From JBGOUV01 sp041477815 (lineage in GTDB: Bacteria > Acidobacteriota > Terriglobia > Bryobacterales > JACQDG01), in contig JBGOUV010000156.1 in the NCBI GenBank assembly GCA_041477815.1, forward strand, positions 1 to 14,742: a DNA stretch of 14,742 bases. Reading direction: 5' to 3'. Every line of letters starts with the position of its first letter. The stretch's first letter is position 1. This document shows positions 9,019-14,742 of the stretch, one piece after another. A program made the position numbers and the translations under genes. Under the pieces are notes generated by a model. The model ran no database searches, was not told the DNA's origin, and saw only the letters and a program-made list of their open reading frames with translations.

Positions 9019-10877
9019 CGTGCGGCGGATACGACCGCCGCTGCCAGCTTCCGGGTCAGGAGGCCCAAAAACCACTCCTGCTCGGGCGTGAAGCCGTCCC
9101 GTGCATGGGTCCACAAGGCCACCGCCCCAATCACCTGGTCCTGTGCCGAAAGAGGAGCGACCAGGACGTGCTGCATGGCGCCCAGATAGAGGATCCCCAT
9201 CGGGTCGGACTGCTCGCTGGAGCCGCCGGCAACTCGAATCGGCCTGCCGGCGGCGGCGGCCAGGGACATCAGCCCGGTACCGGCTGGAAAGGTCAGCCGC
9301 GACACGCAATAATCGGGAATCCCCTCTCCCTGCAGCAGCACATACTGGTTCCCCTCCACTACGAACACGCCGGCCCGGTCATGGGGCGCCACCCGTCCCA
9401 GTTGTTCGAGCGCCTTCTTGATGCCCCACTCCACCTCTGGCTCCGCCCCCAGCGTTTCCAAAATGTCGTAGATCGCCAGCAACTGCTCCGGCGAGGCGCT
9501 CAGTTTCTCCATGGTCCGGCGGCGCCGCGCCACCTCGTTCTCCGCCTCCGTCACCCAGGTCTGCCGGACTCTTGGCGTCGGCTCGGCTTGCAACCGCATT
9601 TGCGCCCGTTCCCGTCCCAGTTCCCGCTCCAAATCGGTCGCGAACTCCGGCACGCTCTCCAGAAACACCTCCAGAACCCCCGGATCGAAGATCTTCCCCT
9701 TCTGCTCCCGCATGATCTTCAGCGCCTGCGGGAGGGACAGGGCCGGGCGGTACGGACGTTCGCTGGTCAGAGCGTCAAAGCAGTCGGCCACTGTCAGGAC
9801 GCGCGCGAGCAGCGGAATCTGCTCGCCCGCCAGTTGCCGCGGGTACCCCGCTCCGTCCCAGTGCTCGTGATGGCACAGGACTACCTGGTCCACCGGCAGG
9901 GGAAACTGGACAGCCGATACAATTTGGGCGCCCAGAGTGGTGTGAACCGCGATCTGGCTGAATTCCCGCTCCGTCAGCCGGCCCGGCTTTCCTAAGATGC
10001 TGTCCGGTACCCCGACCTTGCCAACGTCATGCAGGACGGCCGCCAGCTCCAGGGTCCGCATCTCCATCTCCGACAGTCCCAGCTTCCGGGCCAGTCGCAA
10101 ACAGTGCCGTTTCACCCGCTGCAGATGGCTGGCCGTGCAGCCGTCCTTGGCCTCTATAGCGGCCGCCAGGGATTCGATGGTGCGTTCCCGAACGCAGTCC
10201 ATCTGGCGCGCCTGATCCTCCTGATCATACAGCCGGCCCAGGTAGCGTTTCCCATAGGAGTATCCCAACAGGATCATCGCCAGCCCGCACAGCCGCTGGT
10301 AGGTGGCGGCGTTCCACAAGCTGCGGGTGGCTTCAATCCCCAGCGGCGCCAGCAGATAGAGCGGCGCCAGCCAGTAGAACTTCTCTTGCCAGGCCCGCCA
10401 CGGCGAGATCCGGCCGCGGAGTCCCAGTCCCACGGAGCAAATGGTGCTCAGCACGGCATAATAGGTCGCCGACGCCAGCGCCACGGCCATCATGCGCTCC
10501 ACCAACAGCCGCTCCCGCAGGCCGCTGAAGACGGCGTAGGCGCTTACGGCGGCCAGAGCCGTGGACGCCACCTGAAACACCGTCTCTCGCCAGCGGGGTT
10601 TCTCGCTCGCGCCCAACAGGTCGTCGTAGAGCAGGGCCAGCGCGAAGATGAACAGACCGTAGCGAACCGGCAATTCGGTCAAGGCGCTGAAGCTGAAGGC
10701 GAACGCCAGCGAAACCGCCCCCTCCACTCGCGGCAGTTTCACCTTTAACGAGGCGGTGGCGCACGCCAGAAAGCAGTAGGCCATGAAACCTGGCGCGTCC
10801 GGCTCCCCCGGCAGCCGCACCGCCCACCAGGTCGCCGCCACCGCCGCCGCTACCACCGCGCACCAGTAACTAGTCAA
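8940..10877 (-). CDS. Membrane HD-GYP and GAF signalling protein (c-di-GMP phosphodiesterase), C-terminus frameshifted
   Basis: The N-terminal about 210 residues are hydrophobic, with about six or seven membrane segments of a sensory type I cannot name. An HD-GYP domain follows at about 235-410, with LHDVGKVGVPDSIL (His283, Asp284) and HHEHWDGAGYP near 336-346. It hydrolyses c-di-GMP in this family. A charged helical linker leads to a GAF domain at about 478-620 that ends in TRKLAAAVVSAAR. After that the frame yields about 25 unlike residues and a stop at 8940, while the GGDEF domain continues in another frame. True coding therefore probably leaves this frame near 9015-9022. The start is TTG at 10877, supported by AGAGGT 5 nt upstream and by no better start nearby. 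Intact, the product would be TM-HD-GYP-GAF-GGDEF, about 800 aa. Confidence 0.85.
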   Translation of the reverse strand: MTSYWCAVVAAAVAATWWAVRLPGEPDAPGFMAYCFLACATASLKVKLPRVEGAVSLAFAFSFSALTELPVRYGLFIFALALLYDDLLGASEKPRWRETVFQVASTALAAVSAYAVFSGLRERLLVERMMAVALASATYYAVLSTICSVGLGLRGRISPWRAWQEKFYWLAPLYLLAPLGIEATRSLWNAATYQRLCGLAMILLGYSYGKRYLGRLYDQEDQARQMDCVRERTIESLAAAIEAKDGCTASHLQRVKRHCLRLARKLGLSEMEMRTLELAAVLHDVGKVGVPDSILGKPGRLTEREFSQIAVHTTLGAQIVSAVQFPLPVDQVVLCHHEHWDGAGYPRQLAGEQIPLLARVLTVADCFDALTSERPYRPALSLPQALKIMREQKGKIFDPGVLEVFLESVPEFATDLERELGRERAQMRLQAEPTPRVRQTWVTEAENEVARRRRTMEKLSASPEQLLAIYDILETLGAEPEVEWGIKKALEQLGRVAPHDRAGVFVVEGNQYVLLQGEGIPDYCVSRLTFPAGTGLMSLAAAAGRPIRVAGGSSEQSDPMGILYLGAMQHVLVAPLSAQDQVIGAVALWTHARDGFTPEQEWFLGLLTRKLAAAVVSAARSRSCGTKRPPIRSPGWPTPGPHFNG

Positions 10878-10882
10878 GATAT

Positions 10883-10888
10883 ACCTCT
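10883..10888 (-). promoter_or_regulatory. Shine-Dalgarno site supporting the TTG start at 10877
   Basis: On the minus strand the bases read AGAGGT, then a 5-nt spacer ATATC, then TTG. This is the main reason for accepting the rare TTG start of the HD-GYP gene; no ATG or GTG with a comparable site lies near the start of the hydrophobic N-terminus. Confidence 0.6.
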
Positions 10889-11023
10889 AATTCAGTTATG
10901 GTACGCCGTGCGGCGACCCAGGGCCATAGACCCGCCGGTTCATTTACGAACCCAGGGAGATGCGCAGGTGACCCCAGCCAGTGGTTATAACAGTAGTAAG
11001 ACAAACACCTGAGTTGTCCGCAA

Positions 11024-11060
11024 CCGTGCGGCCATAAGGGAGTACTACATGGCCGTACGG
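11024..11060. repeat. Stem-loop with 12-bp arms
   Basis: The left arm CCGTGCGGCCAT (11024-11035) and right arm ATGGCCGTACGG (11049-11060) are complementary at 11 of 12 positions; the twelfth is a G-T pair when read as plus-strand RNA. The loop is 13 nt and contains the palindrome AGTACT. It could be a protein operator or a structured leader RNA. It lies about 150 nt upstream of the HD-GYP start. Confidence 0.6.
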
Positions 11061-11078
11061 CGCGCCAACGAGGGATGA

Positions 11079-11166
11079 AAATGTGGGGCGGCGCGGCTGG
11101 GCGGGCTGGGTGTACCTGCCGGCAGGCCGGGCCAGGGGGGGCCGCCCAGGGGGCCGCCCCACATTT
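11079..11166. repeat. GC-rich element bounded by 14-bp perfect inverted repeats
   Basis: The arm AAATGTGGGGCGGC (11079-11092) is the exact reverse complement of GCCGCCCCACATTT (11153-11166). The 60-nt interior is very GC-rich and holds a 10-bp palindrome, CTGCCGGCAG (11117-11126), and two near-copies of CAGGGGG(GG)CCGCCC. The unit (88 bp) lies 12 nt past the MFS stop codon. It resembles the small palindromic or MITE-like repeats scattered in many high-GC genomes, and could also act as a transcription terminator for the MFS unit; only four T residues follow on the minus strand, so a classical Rho-independent terminator is not well supported. Confidence 0.65.
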
Positions 11167-11178
11167 AGTGCTGCGGTG

Positions 11179-12405
11179 CTACCGCCGGCGCGCTGCCGGG
11201 TGGTCCCGCGGCAACAGGACCGCCAGCACCAATCCCACCACGGGCAGCAGCACCACCCCCCACAGGCTGCGGTGCAGTCCGATATGATCCGCCGACCACC
11301 CAAACAGCGGGATCACCGTCAGCCCGGCCGCGCCCCAGGCAAACCCCATCATCAGCGCGGCGACCGTTCCCGACTGCCCGGGCACCAGCTCCTGCGCCAT
11401 GGTCACGTTCACCGGGATGGTGAACAGCAGGATCAGTCCGCCCACAAACAGTCCCGCCAGCGAGACTGCCCCCCGGGTCAGGAGAAACAGACACAGGAAC
11501 GGCACCGACACGCTCATGGAGAACACCACAATGCGCTTGCCGCCGAACCGATCCGCCAGATTTCCGCCGGTAAAGCCACCCATCGCCCCGCCTACCAGGA
11601 AGAGAGTGAGGACGTAGCTGGCCGACCGCACCGAGAACCCCCGGTCGAGGTGGAAATACAAGGGCAGGAACTGGGCGAACACGATCTGCACCACCGACCG
11701 GATCACCACCAGGAAATAGAGCAGCACCATGGGCCTCAACACCGGACGGAACGGCGCCCAATCGAAGTGGTGGGCCGCGCCGTGAGGGCCGCGCGGCGCC
11801 GGCGGCAGCAGCGCCGCCAGCACCACGGTGATGCCGATCGCCGGCAGCGCCGCCCACCAGGCATTCTCCAGCCCCAGCCACCCGGTGATCCACGAGAAGT
11901 AGGCCGGTCCGCAGGCCAGTCCAATCGTTCCCGACGTGATGAACACCGCCATGGTGAGCCCCCGCCGGTATGGAAACGTCGCCGACGCGTGCGCCGTACC
12001 CTGCGGATGGAACGCCGCGATCCCCACGCCTCCCAGAAACACCAGGGCCAGCAGGTCCCCATATCCACGCGCCAGCCCCAGGCCGGAGATGAAGATTCCG
12101 GCAATACACGGCGCCAGCACGGTGAACCAGCGGAACCGCCACCGGTCCGACAAATACCCATACAGCGGCTGCATCACCGACGACGAAAACGACAGCGCCC
12201 CCCCCAGCGTCCCCGCCTGGAACAAGGAGAGCCCGTAACGGGCCACCAGCAGCGGCTGCAACGCTCCCAGGGCGCTCGAATACAGGTCGATAAAGTAGTG
12301 CCCCAGCGACAGCAGCACCAGCCGCTTTATCGGGTTCTCGGGCGAGGCCAGCGGCGGCGGCGCTTCCTCGATCTCCACCCCGACCATTTCCGGCGGATTC
12401 CTCAT
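11179..12405 (-). CDS. MFS transporter, fosmidomycin-resistance (Fsr) type
   Basis: A proton-driven inner-membrane transporter of the major facilitator superfamily, 408 aa with about 12 hydrophobic segments after a short cytoplasmic tail. The start of the first segment, LGHYFIDLYSSALGALQPLL, and the segments SSSVMQPLYGYLSDRW and GIAAFHPQGTAHA match the Fsr-like group, which usually reads SSVLQPLFG and FHPEG. A second loop, GGNLADRFGGKR, precedes the C-terminal half. The substrate cannot be deduced; export of a toxic compound is the family's theme. The ATG overlaps the stop of the preceding small gene (ATGA), so it is the last gene of the fmt-argJ unit. Confidence 0.88.
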   Translation of the reverse strand: MRNPPEMVGVEIEEAPPPLASPENPIKRLVLLSLGHYFIDLYSSALGALQPLLVARYGLSLFQAGTLGGALSFSSSVMQPLYGYLSDRWRFRWFTVLAPCIAGIFISGLGLARGYGDLLALVFLGGVGIAAFHPQGTAHASATFPYRRGLTMAVFITSGTIGLACGPAYFSWITGWLGLENAWWAALPAIGITVVLAALLPPAPRGPHGAAHHFDWAPFRPVLRPMVLLYFLVVIRSVVQIVFAQFLPLYFHLDRGFSVRSASYVLTLFLVGGAMGGFTGGNLADRFGGKRIVVFSMSVSVPFLCLFLLTRGAVSLAGLFVGGLILLFTIPVNVTMAQELVPGQSGTVAALMMGFAWGAAGLTVIPLFGWSADHIGLHRSLWGVVLLPVVGLVLAVLLPRDHPAARRR

Positions 12406-12773
12406 CGCGTCACCACGGCCGAGAAGAACGACGCCGGCTCCAGCGCCGTGACCTTCCAGCTCTTGTTCTTGCCCCGCGGCTCCAGCCGGGCCCGCAGCTC
12501 CCTACGCCGCTCCACCGCCGCTCCGCCCCCCGACGGACGCAACCGCAGCAGCCAGTCCAGCTTCAGATCCACCGCCTCCCCGTCGCGCGTCTCCGTCACC
12601 AGGCCTACCGATGATCCTATGTCGTACTGCGCCACCAGCGCCACCACGTTCGTCTCCAGGGCCAGGTACTCCCGGCACGTCCCCTTGTCGATGTAGCCCA
12701 GGAATCGCGCCGCGTTCCCTTCTTCCAGGGCGGCGCTCAGCGCCAGCAGCAGGCTAAGTACGGTAGCTGGCAT
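12402..12773 (-). CDS. Small hypothetical protein, possibly NTF2-like fold
   Basis: The product is 123 aa with an N-terminal hydrophobic stretch (MPATVLSLLLALSAALEEG) that could be a weak signal peptide, although it has no basic residue near the start. The rest contains a pattern seen in NTF2/SnoaL-like proteins: a helical start, DLKLDWLLRLRPSGG, a basic strand VERRRELRARLEP, and WKVTALEPASFF near the end. This fold call is my reading and is tentative. The gene starts inside the last 20 nt of argJ and overlaps the MFS start by 4 nt, so it is translated in the same unit. Function unknown. Confidence 0.65.
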   Translation of the reverse strand: MPATVLSLLLALSAALEEGNAARFLGYIDKGTCREYLALETNVVALVAQYDIGSSVGLVTETRDGEAVDLKLDWLLRLRPSGGGAAVERRRELRARLEPRGKNKSWKVTALEPASFFSAVVTR

Positions 12774-13920
12774 TGATCCGGATATATCCTTCCGTCAAGT
12801 CACAGGTCCAGAACCGGGCCTTCCCGCGGCCCTTCCCCCGAATCGACACCCGGATGCTCACGTCCGGGGCGTCGAGCGACTGCTTGACCTCCTCCTCGGA
12901 AAACTCCGCCGCCCTCCCGCGACGGCACACCGCGAACCCGTTCAGGTCGATATCCACCCGCGCCGGGTCGAAGACGGCGCCCGAATAACCCGCCGCGCAC
13001 AGGATGCGGCCCCAGTTGGGGTCGGAGCCCGCTATCGCTGTCTTGCACAGCGGCGAGTTGGCGATCGCCCGGGCCATCTGCGTCGCCGCCCGATCGCTCG
13101 CCGCGCCGGCGACGTCAATCGTAATCAGCTTCCGGGCCCCTTCCCCATCCCGCGCAATGGCCCGGGCCAGATCGATCATGACCTCCCGCACCGCGGCCGC
13201 AACTTTCTGTTTCTCCGTGATCCCCGACGCCCCGTTAGCCATCAAATATACCGTATCATTAGTAGACATATCGCCATCGACGGAGATCCGCCCGAAGCTC
13301 TCCTCCACCGCTCCCCGCAGCAGGGCCCGAACCTCCGGCGGCCCCAGCTTCGCGTCCGTGAATACATAGGCCAGCATGGTAGCCATCCCCGGATGGATCA
13401 TCCCCGACCCCTTGCACATCCCCGCCACGCGCACCGTGCCGCCCTGGCAGTTCACCTCCGCCACAGCGGTCTTGGGGACGGTGTCGGTGGTCATCATGGC
13501 TCGCGCTGCCGCGTCGAAGTTTTCCGCTGCCAGCGCCGCCACCAGCCCCGGGATCACCGCCACCAGCGTCTCCACCGGCAGCGAAACCCCGATCACCCCC
13601 GTCGAGGAGACCCCCACCTCCCGTTCCCGAACTCCCAGCGCGGCGGCCACTGCCCGCGCCGTCCGTGCCGCCACCTGGGGCCCGTCCGCGGTGGCGCAGT
13701 TGGCGTTCCCGGCATTGACCACGATCGCCCGCGACCAGCCCTTGCTCCGCACCAGGTGCCGCGCCGACAACACCAGCGGCGCCGCCTTCACCAGGTTCCG
13801 CGTGAACACCGCCGCCGTCGCCGCCGGGCGGTCCGACACCAGCAGGGCCACGTCGTCCCGGACCACCTTACGAATCCCCGCGTAGGCCGCGGCAAACCGG
13901 TATCCCTGTGGAAGCATCAT
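12754..13920 (-). CDS. argJ: Glutamate N-acetyltransferase/amino-acid acetyltransferase
   Basis: ArgJ moves the acetyl group from N-acetylornithine to glutamate, recycling it in arginine synthesis; some forms also use acetyl-CoA. The 388-aa length fits. The precursor cuts itself at the conserved Ala-Thr bond, seen here as HPGMATMLAYV with Thr180 as the new N-terminal nucleophile. Other family marks are VVNAGNANCATA near 67, GVSSTGVIGVSLP near 102, VDGDMSTNDT, AGSDPNWGRI, and the terminal YIRINASYRT. The ATG at 13920 is chosen because the protein then begins MMLPQGYRFAAA, as expected, and overlaps the fmt stop by ATGA. The open frame continues to 14205, but that is shadow sequence within fmt. 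Whether it is mono- or bifunctional cannot be told here. Confidence 0.95.
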   Translation of the reverse strand: MMLPQGYRFAAAYAGIRKVVRDDVALLVSDRPAATAAVFTRNLVKAAPLVLSARHLVRSKGWSRAIVVNAGNANCATADGPQVAARTARAVAAALGVREREVGVSSTGVIGVSLPVETLVAVIPGLVAALAAENFDAAARAMMTTDTVPKTAVAEVNCQGGTVRVAGMCKGSGMIHPGMATMLAYVFTDAKLGPPEVRALLRGAVEESFGRISVDGDMSTNDTVYLMANGASGITEKQKVAAAVREVMIDLARAIARDGEGARKLITIDVAGAASDRAATQMARAIANSPLCKTAIAGSDPNWGRILCAAGYSGAVFDPARVDIDLNGFAVCRRGRAAEFSEEEVKQSLDAPDVSIRVSIRGKGRGKARFWTCDLTEGYIRINASYRT

Positions 13921-14742
13921 CCCAGCATCTCTCCACTCTCCGGACGCCGCCCGTTCAGGAACTCCGGCGCCGTCATCCGTCTCTTGCCTTCCGGCTGCAA
14001 TTCCAACACCTCCAAAGCATCCTCCCCGCAGGCCACCAGCAAGGCCCGTCCGGCCACCTCGATTCGTCCCGGCCCGCCGGCCGATCCCGCCACCACCCGC
14101 GCCCGCCGAAGCTGCAACAACTCGCCCCGAAACGTCGTGAACGCCCCCGGCCACGGATCGAACCCCCGCACCTGGTTCGAGATCGCCCGGGCGCTGCGGG
14201 TCCACTCCACGCGTCCGTCCTGCTTCTTAAGAATCGGCGCATAGGTGGCCGCAGCGTTATCCTGTTTGCGAGGCGTGATCGTCCCCGCTTCGAGACCCCG
14301 CAACGTGTCCATCAACAGCTCCGCCCCCATCGCCGCTAGCCTCGGGCCAAGCTCCGACGCCGTCTCCTCCGGCCCCATCCCGGCCTCCCGCGCCAGCAGT
14401 ATATCACCTGTATCCAGACCGGCCTCGATCCGCATCGTGGTAACGCCCGTCACCGTCTCGCCATTGGCGATAGCCCACTGCACCGGCGCCGCCCCGCGAT
14501 ACTTCGGCAGCAGCGAGGCGTGCACGTTCACCGTCCCCAGCCTCGGATAATCGAACACCGACGCCGGAATGATCTGCCCATAGCCCACCACCACAATCAC
14601 GTCCGGACGCTTCCCCTGCACCCAGGCCACCGCTTCCGGCGCCTTAATCTTCAGCGGCTGGAACACCTCGATTCGTCCCGGCCCGCCGGCCGATCCCGCC
14701 ACCACCCGCGCCCGCCGAAGCTGCAACAACTCGCCCCGAAAC
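13917..14742 (-). CDS. fmt: Methionyl-tRNA formyltransferase, N-terminus missing and replaced by a repeat
   Basis: Fmt formylates the methionine on initiator tRNA using 10-formyl-THF. The readable part (13917-14663, 248 aa) starts VFQPLKIK and contains VVGYGQIIP, NVHASLLPKYRGAAPVQWAI (catalytic Asn and His), GLDTGDILLA (catalytic Asp) and a C-terminal tRNA-binding domain. The expected N-terminal 65 or so residues are absent: a normal protein begins with a stretch like MRIVFMGTPEFAV and is about 310 aa long. Instead, bases 14664-14742 duplicate part of the C-terminal domain (RGELLQLRRARVVAG...) in the same frame. The frame runs open off the window edge; the TTG at 14729 is inside the repeated copy and is not a credible start. 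The stop overlaps the argJ start. Confidence 0.9.
   Translation of the reverse strand, partial: FRGELLQLRRARVVAGSAGGPGRIEVFQPLKIKAPEAVAWVQGKRPDVIVVVGYGQIIPASVFDYPRLGTVNVHASLLPKYRGAAPVQWAIANGETVTGVTTMRIEAGLDTGDILLAREAGMGPEETASELGPRLAAMGAELLMDTLRGLEAGTITPRKQDNAAATYAPILKKQDGRVEWTRSARAISNQVRGFDPWPGAFTTFRGELLQLRRARVVAGSAGGPGRIEVAGRALLVACGEDALEVLELQPEGKRRMTAPEFLNGRRPESGEMLG
14055..14133. repeat. 79-bp direct repeat, inner copy (within fmt C-terminal domain)
   Basis: This segment is identical over all 79 bases to 14664-14742, at an offset of 609 bp (a multiple of three). It encodes part of the Fmt C-terminal domain (RGELLQLRRARVV onward), so it is in its proper place here. Confidence 0.95.
14664..14742. 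repeat. 79-bp direct repeat, window-edge copy (probable assembly artefact)
   Basis: Exact copy of 14055-14133 that runs to the very last base of the window and sits where the Fmt N-terminal coding region should be. The match stops sharply at 14664 (A at 14663 against C at 14054). A repeat ending precisely at a contig end and with perfect identity is what a short-read assembler leaves at a repeated k-mer; a real duplication is the alternative. Confidence 0.95.

Larger units (their letters stand above)
10878..11178. other. 301-bp intergenic region between the MFS gene and the HD-GYP gene
   Basis: No plausible gene lies here. From the HD-GYP side it holds the ribosome site at 10883-10888, a small hairpin (GGTTC at 10937-10941 pairing with GAACC at 10948-10952, 6-nt loop), a larger stem-loop at 11024-11060, and a 14-bp inverted-repeat element at 11079-11166. 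The 9-mer CCGTGCGGC occurs twice, at 10906-10914 and 11024-11032. This region must contain the promoter of the HD-GYP/dusB/rnhA unit if that unit is not read through from the MFS gene, but I could not pick a convincing -35/-10 pair. It does not match the conserved bases of the GEMM c-di-GMP riboswitch that I could recall. Confidence 0.6.

Noticed and set aside
9009..9060. Programmed -1 ribosomal frameshift joining GAF and GGDEF
   Set aside because: No X-XXY-YYZ slippery heptamer occurs at the junction and I saw no downstream pseudoknot, so an error or mutation is the simpler reading.
7540..9189. 549-codon plus-strand open frame opposite dusB and the GGDEF domain
   Set aside because: Antisense to two clear protein domains and itself without any known motif.
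10878..11078. c-di-GMP (GEMM) riboswitch before the HD-GYP gene
   Set aside because: The conserved GEMM bases as I recall them (for example the ACGCACAGGGCAAACC segment) are absent from the minus strand.
11083..12696. 537-codon plus-strand open frame opposite the MFS gene
   Set aside because: Composition is Arg/Gln/His/Pro-rich low-complexity and it is antisense to well-formed membrane-protein coding sequence; no start context or domain.
13921..14205. N-terminal extension of argJ upstream of 13920
   Set aside because: The extra residues are out-of-frame fmt sequence; ArgJ normally begins near MMLPQGYRFAAA and the ATGA overlap supports the start at 13920.

Overview
The window looks like a fragment of a high-GC bacterial chromosome, most likely from the Acidobacteriota (Solibacter/Bryobacter-like). 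That placement is an inference from GC-rich codon use, the order pilM ... Xaa-Pro peptidase - accB - accC, and gene content; no rRNA or other decisive marker is present. All recognisable genes are core housekeeping or regulatory types. I see no tRNA, rRNA, CRISPR array, transposase or phage gene.

Left half (about 96-7014, plus strand) is one tightly packed transcription unit of seven genes joined by 4-nt start/stop overlaps or gaps of 2-3 nt. In order: a membrane PAS-type sensor histidine kinase, a proline/alanine-rich putative lipoprotein, the actin-like pilus protein PilM, a small membrane protein with a PilN-like N-terminal tail and a C-terminal AMIN domain, an M24 (Xaa-Pro) peptidase, and the two acetyl-CoA carboxylase subunits AccB (biotin carrier) and AccC (biotin carboxylase). 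The normal pilN-pilO-pilP-pilQ set does not follow pilM. The PilN-tail/AMIN protein occupies that place and is the most unusual gene here.

Right half (7040-14742, minus strand) holds two units reading towards the accC end. The distal unit is fmt (incomplete), argJ, a small NTF2-like hypothetical protein and a fosmidomycin-resistance-type MFS transporter, all overlapping. A 301-bp gap (10878-11178) follows, with a 14-bp perfect inverted repeat that looks like a small repetitive element, and a second strong stem-loop. The second unit is a membrane HD-GYP/GAF protein, a GGDEF domain in another reading frame (apparently one gene split by a 1-nt frameshift), dusB (tRNA dihydrouridine synthase) and rnhA (RNase HI). 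The two halves converge with only 25 nt between the accC and rnhA stop codons.

Two places look damaged and should not be taken at face value. The HD-GYP/GGDEF gene changes frame near 9015-9022. The last 79 bases of the window (14664-14742) are an exact copy of 14055-14133 inside fmt and replace the expected Fmt N-terminus, which suggests an assembly artefact at a contig end.
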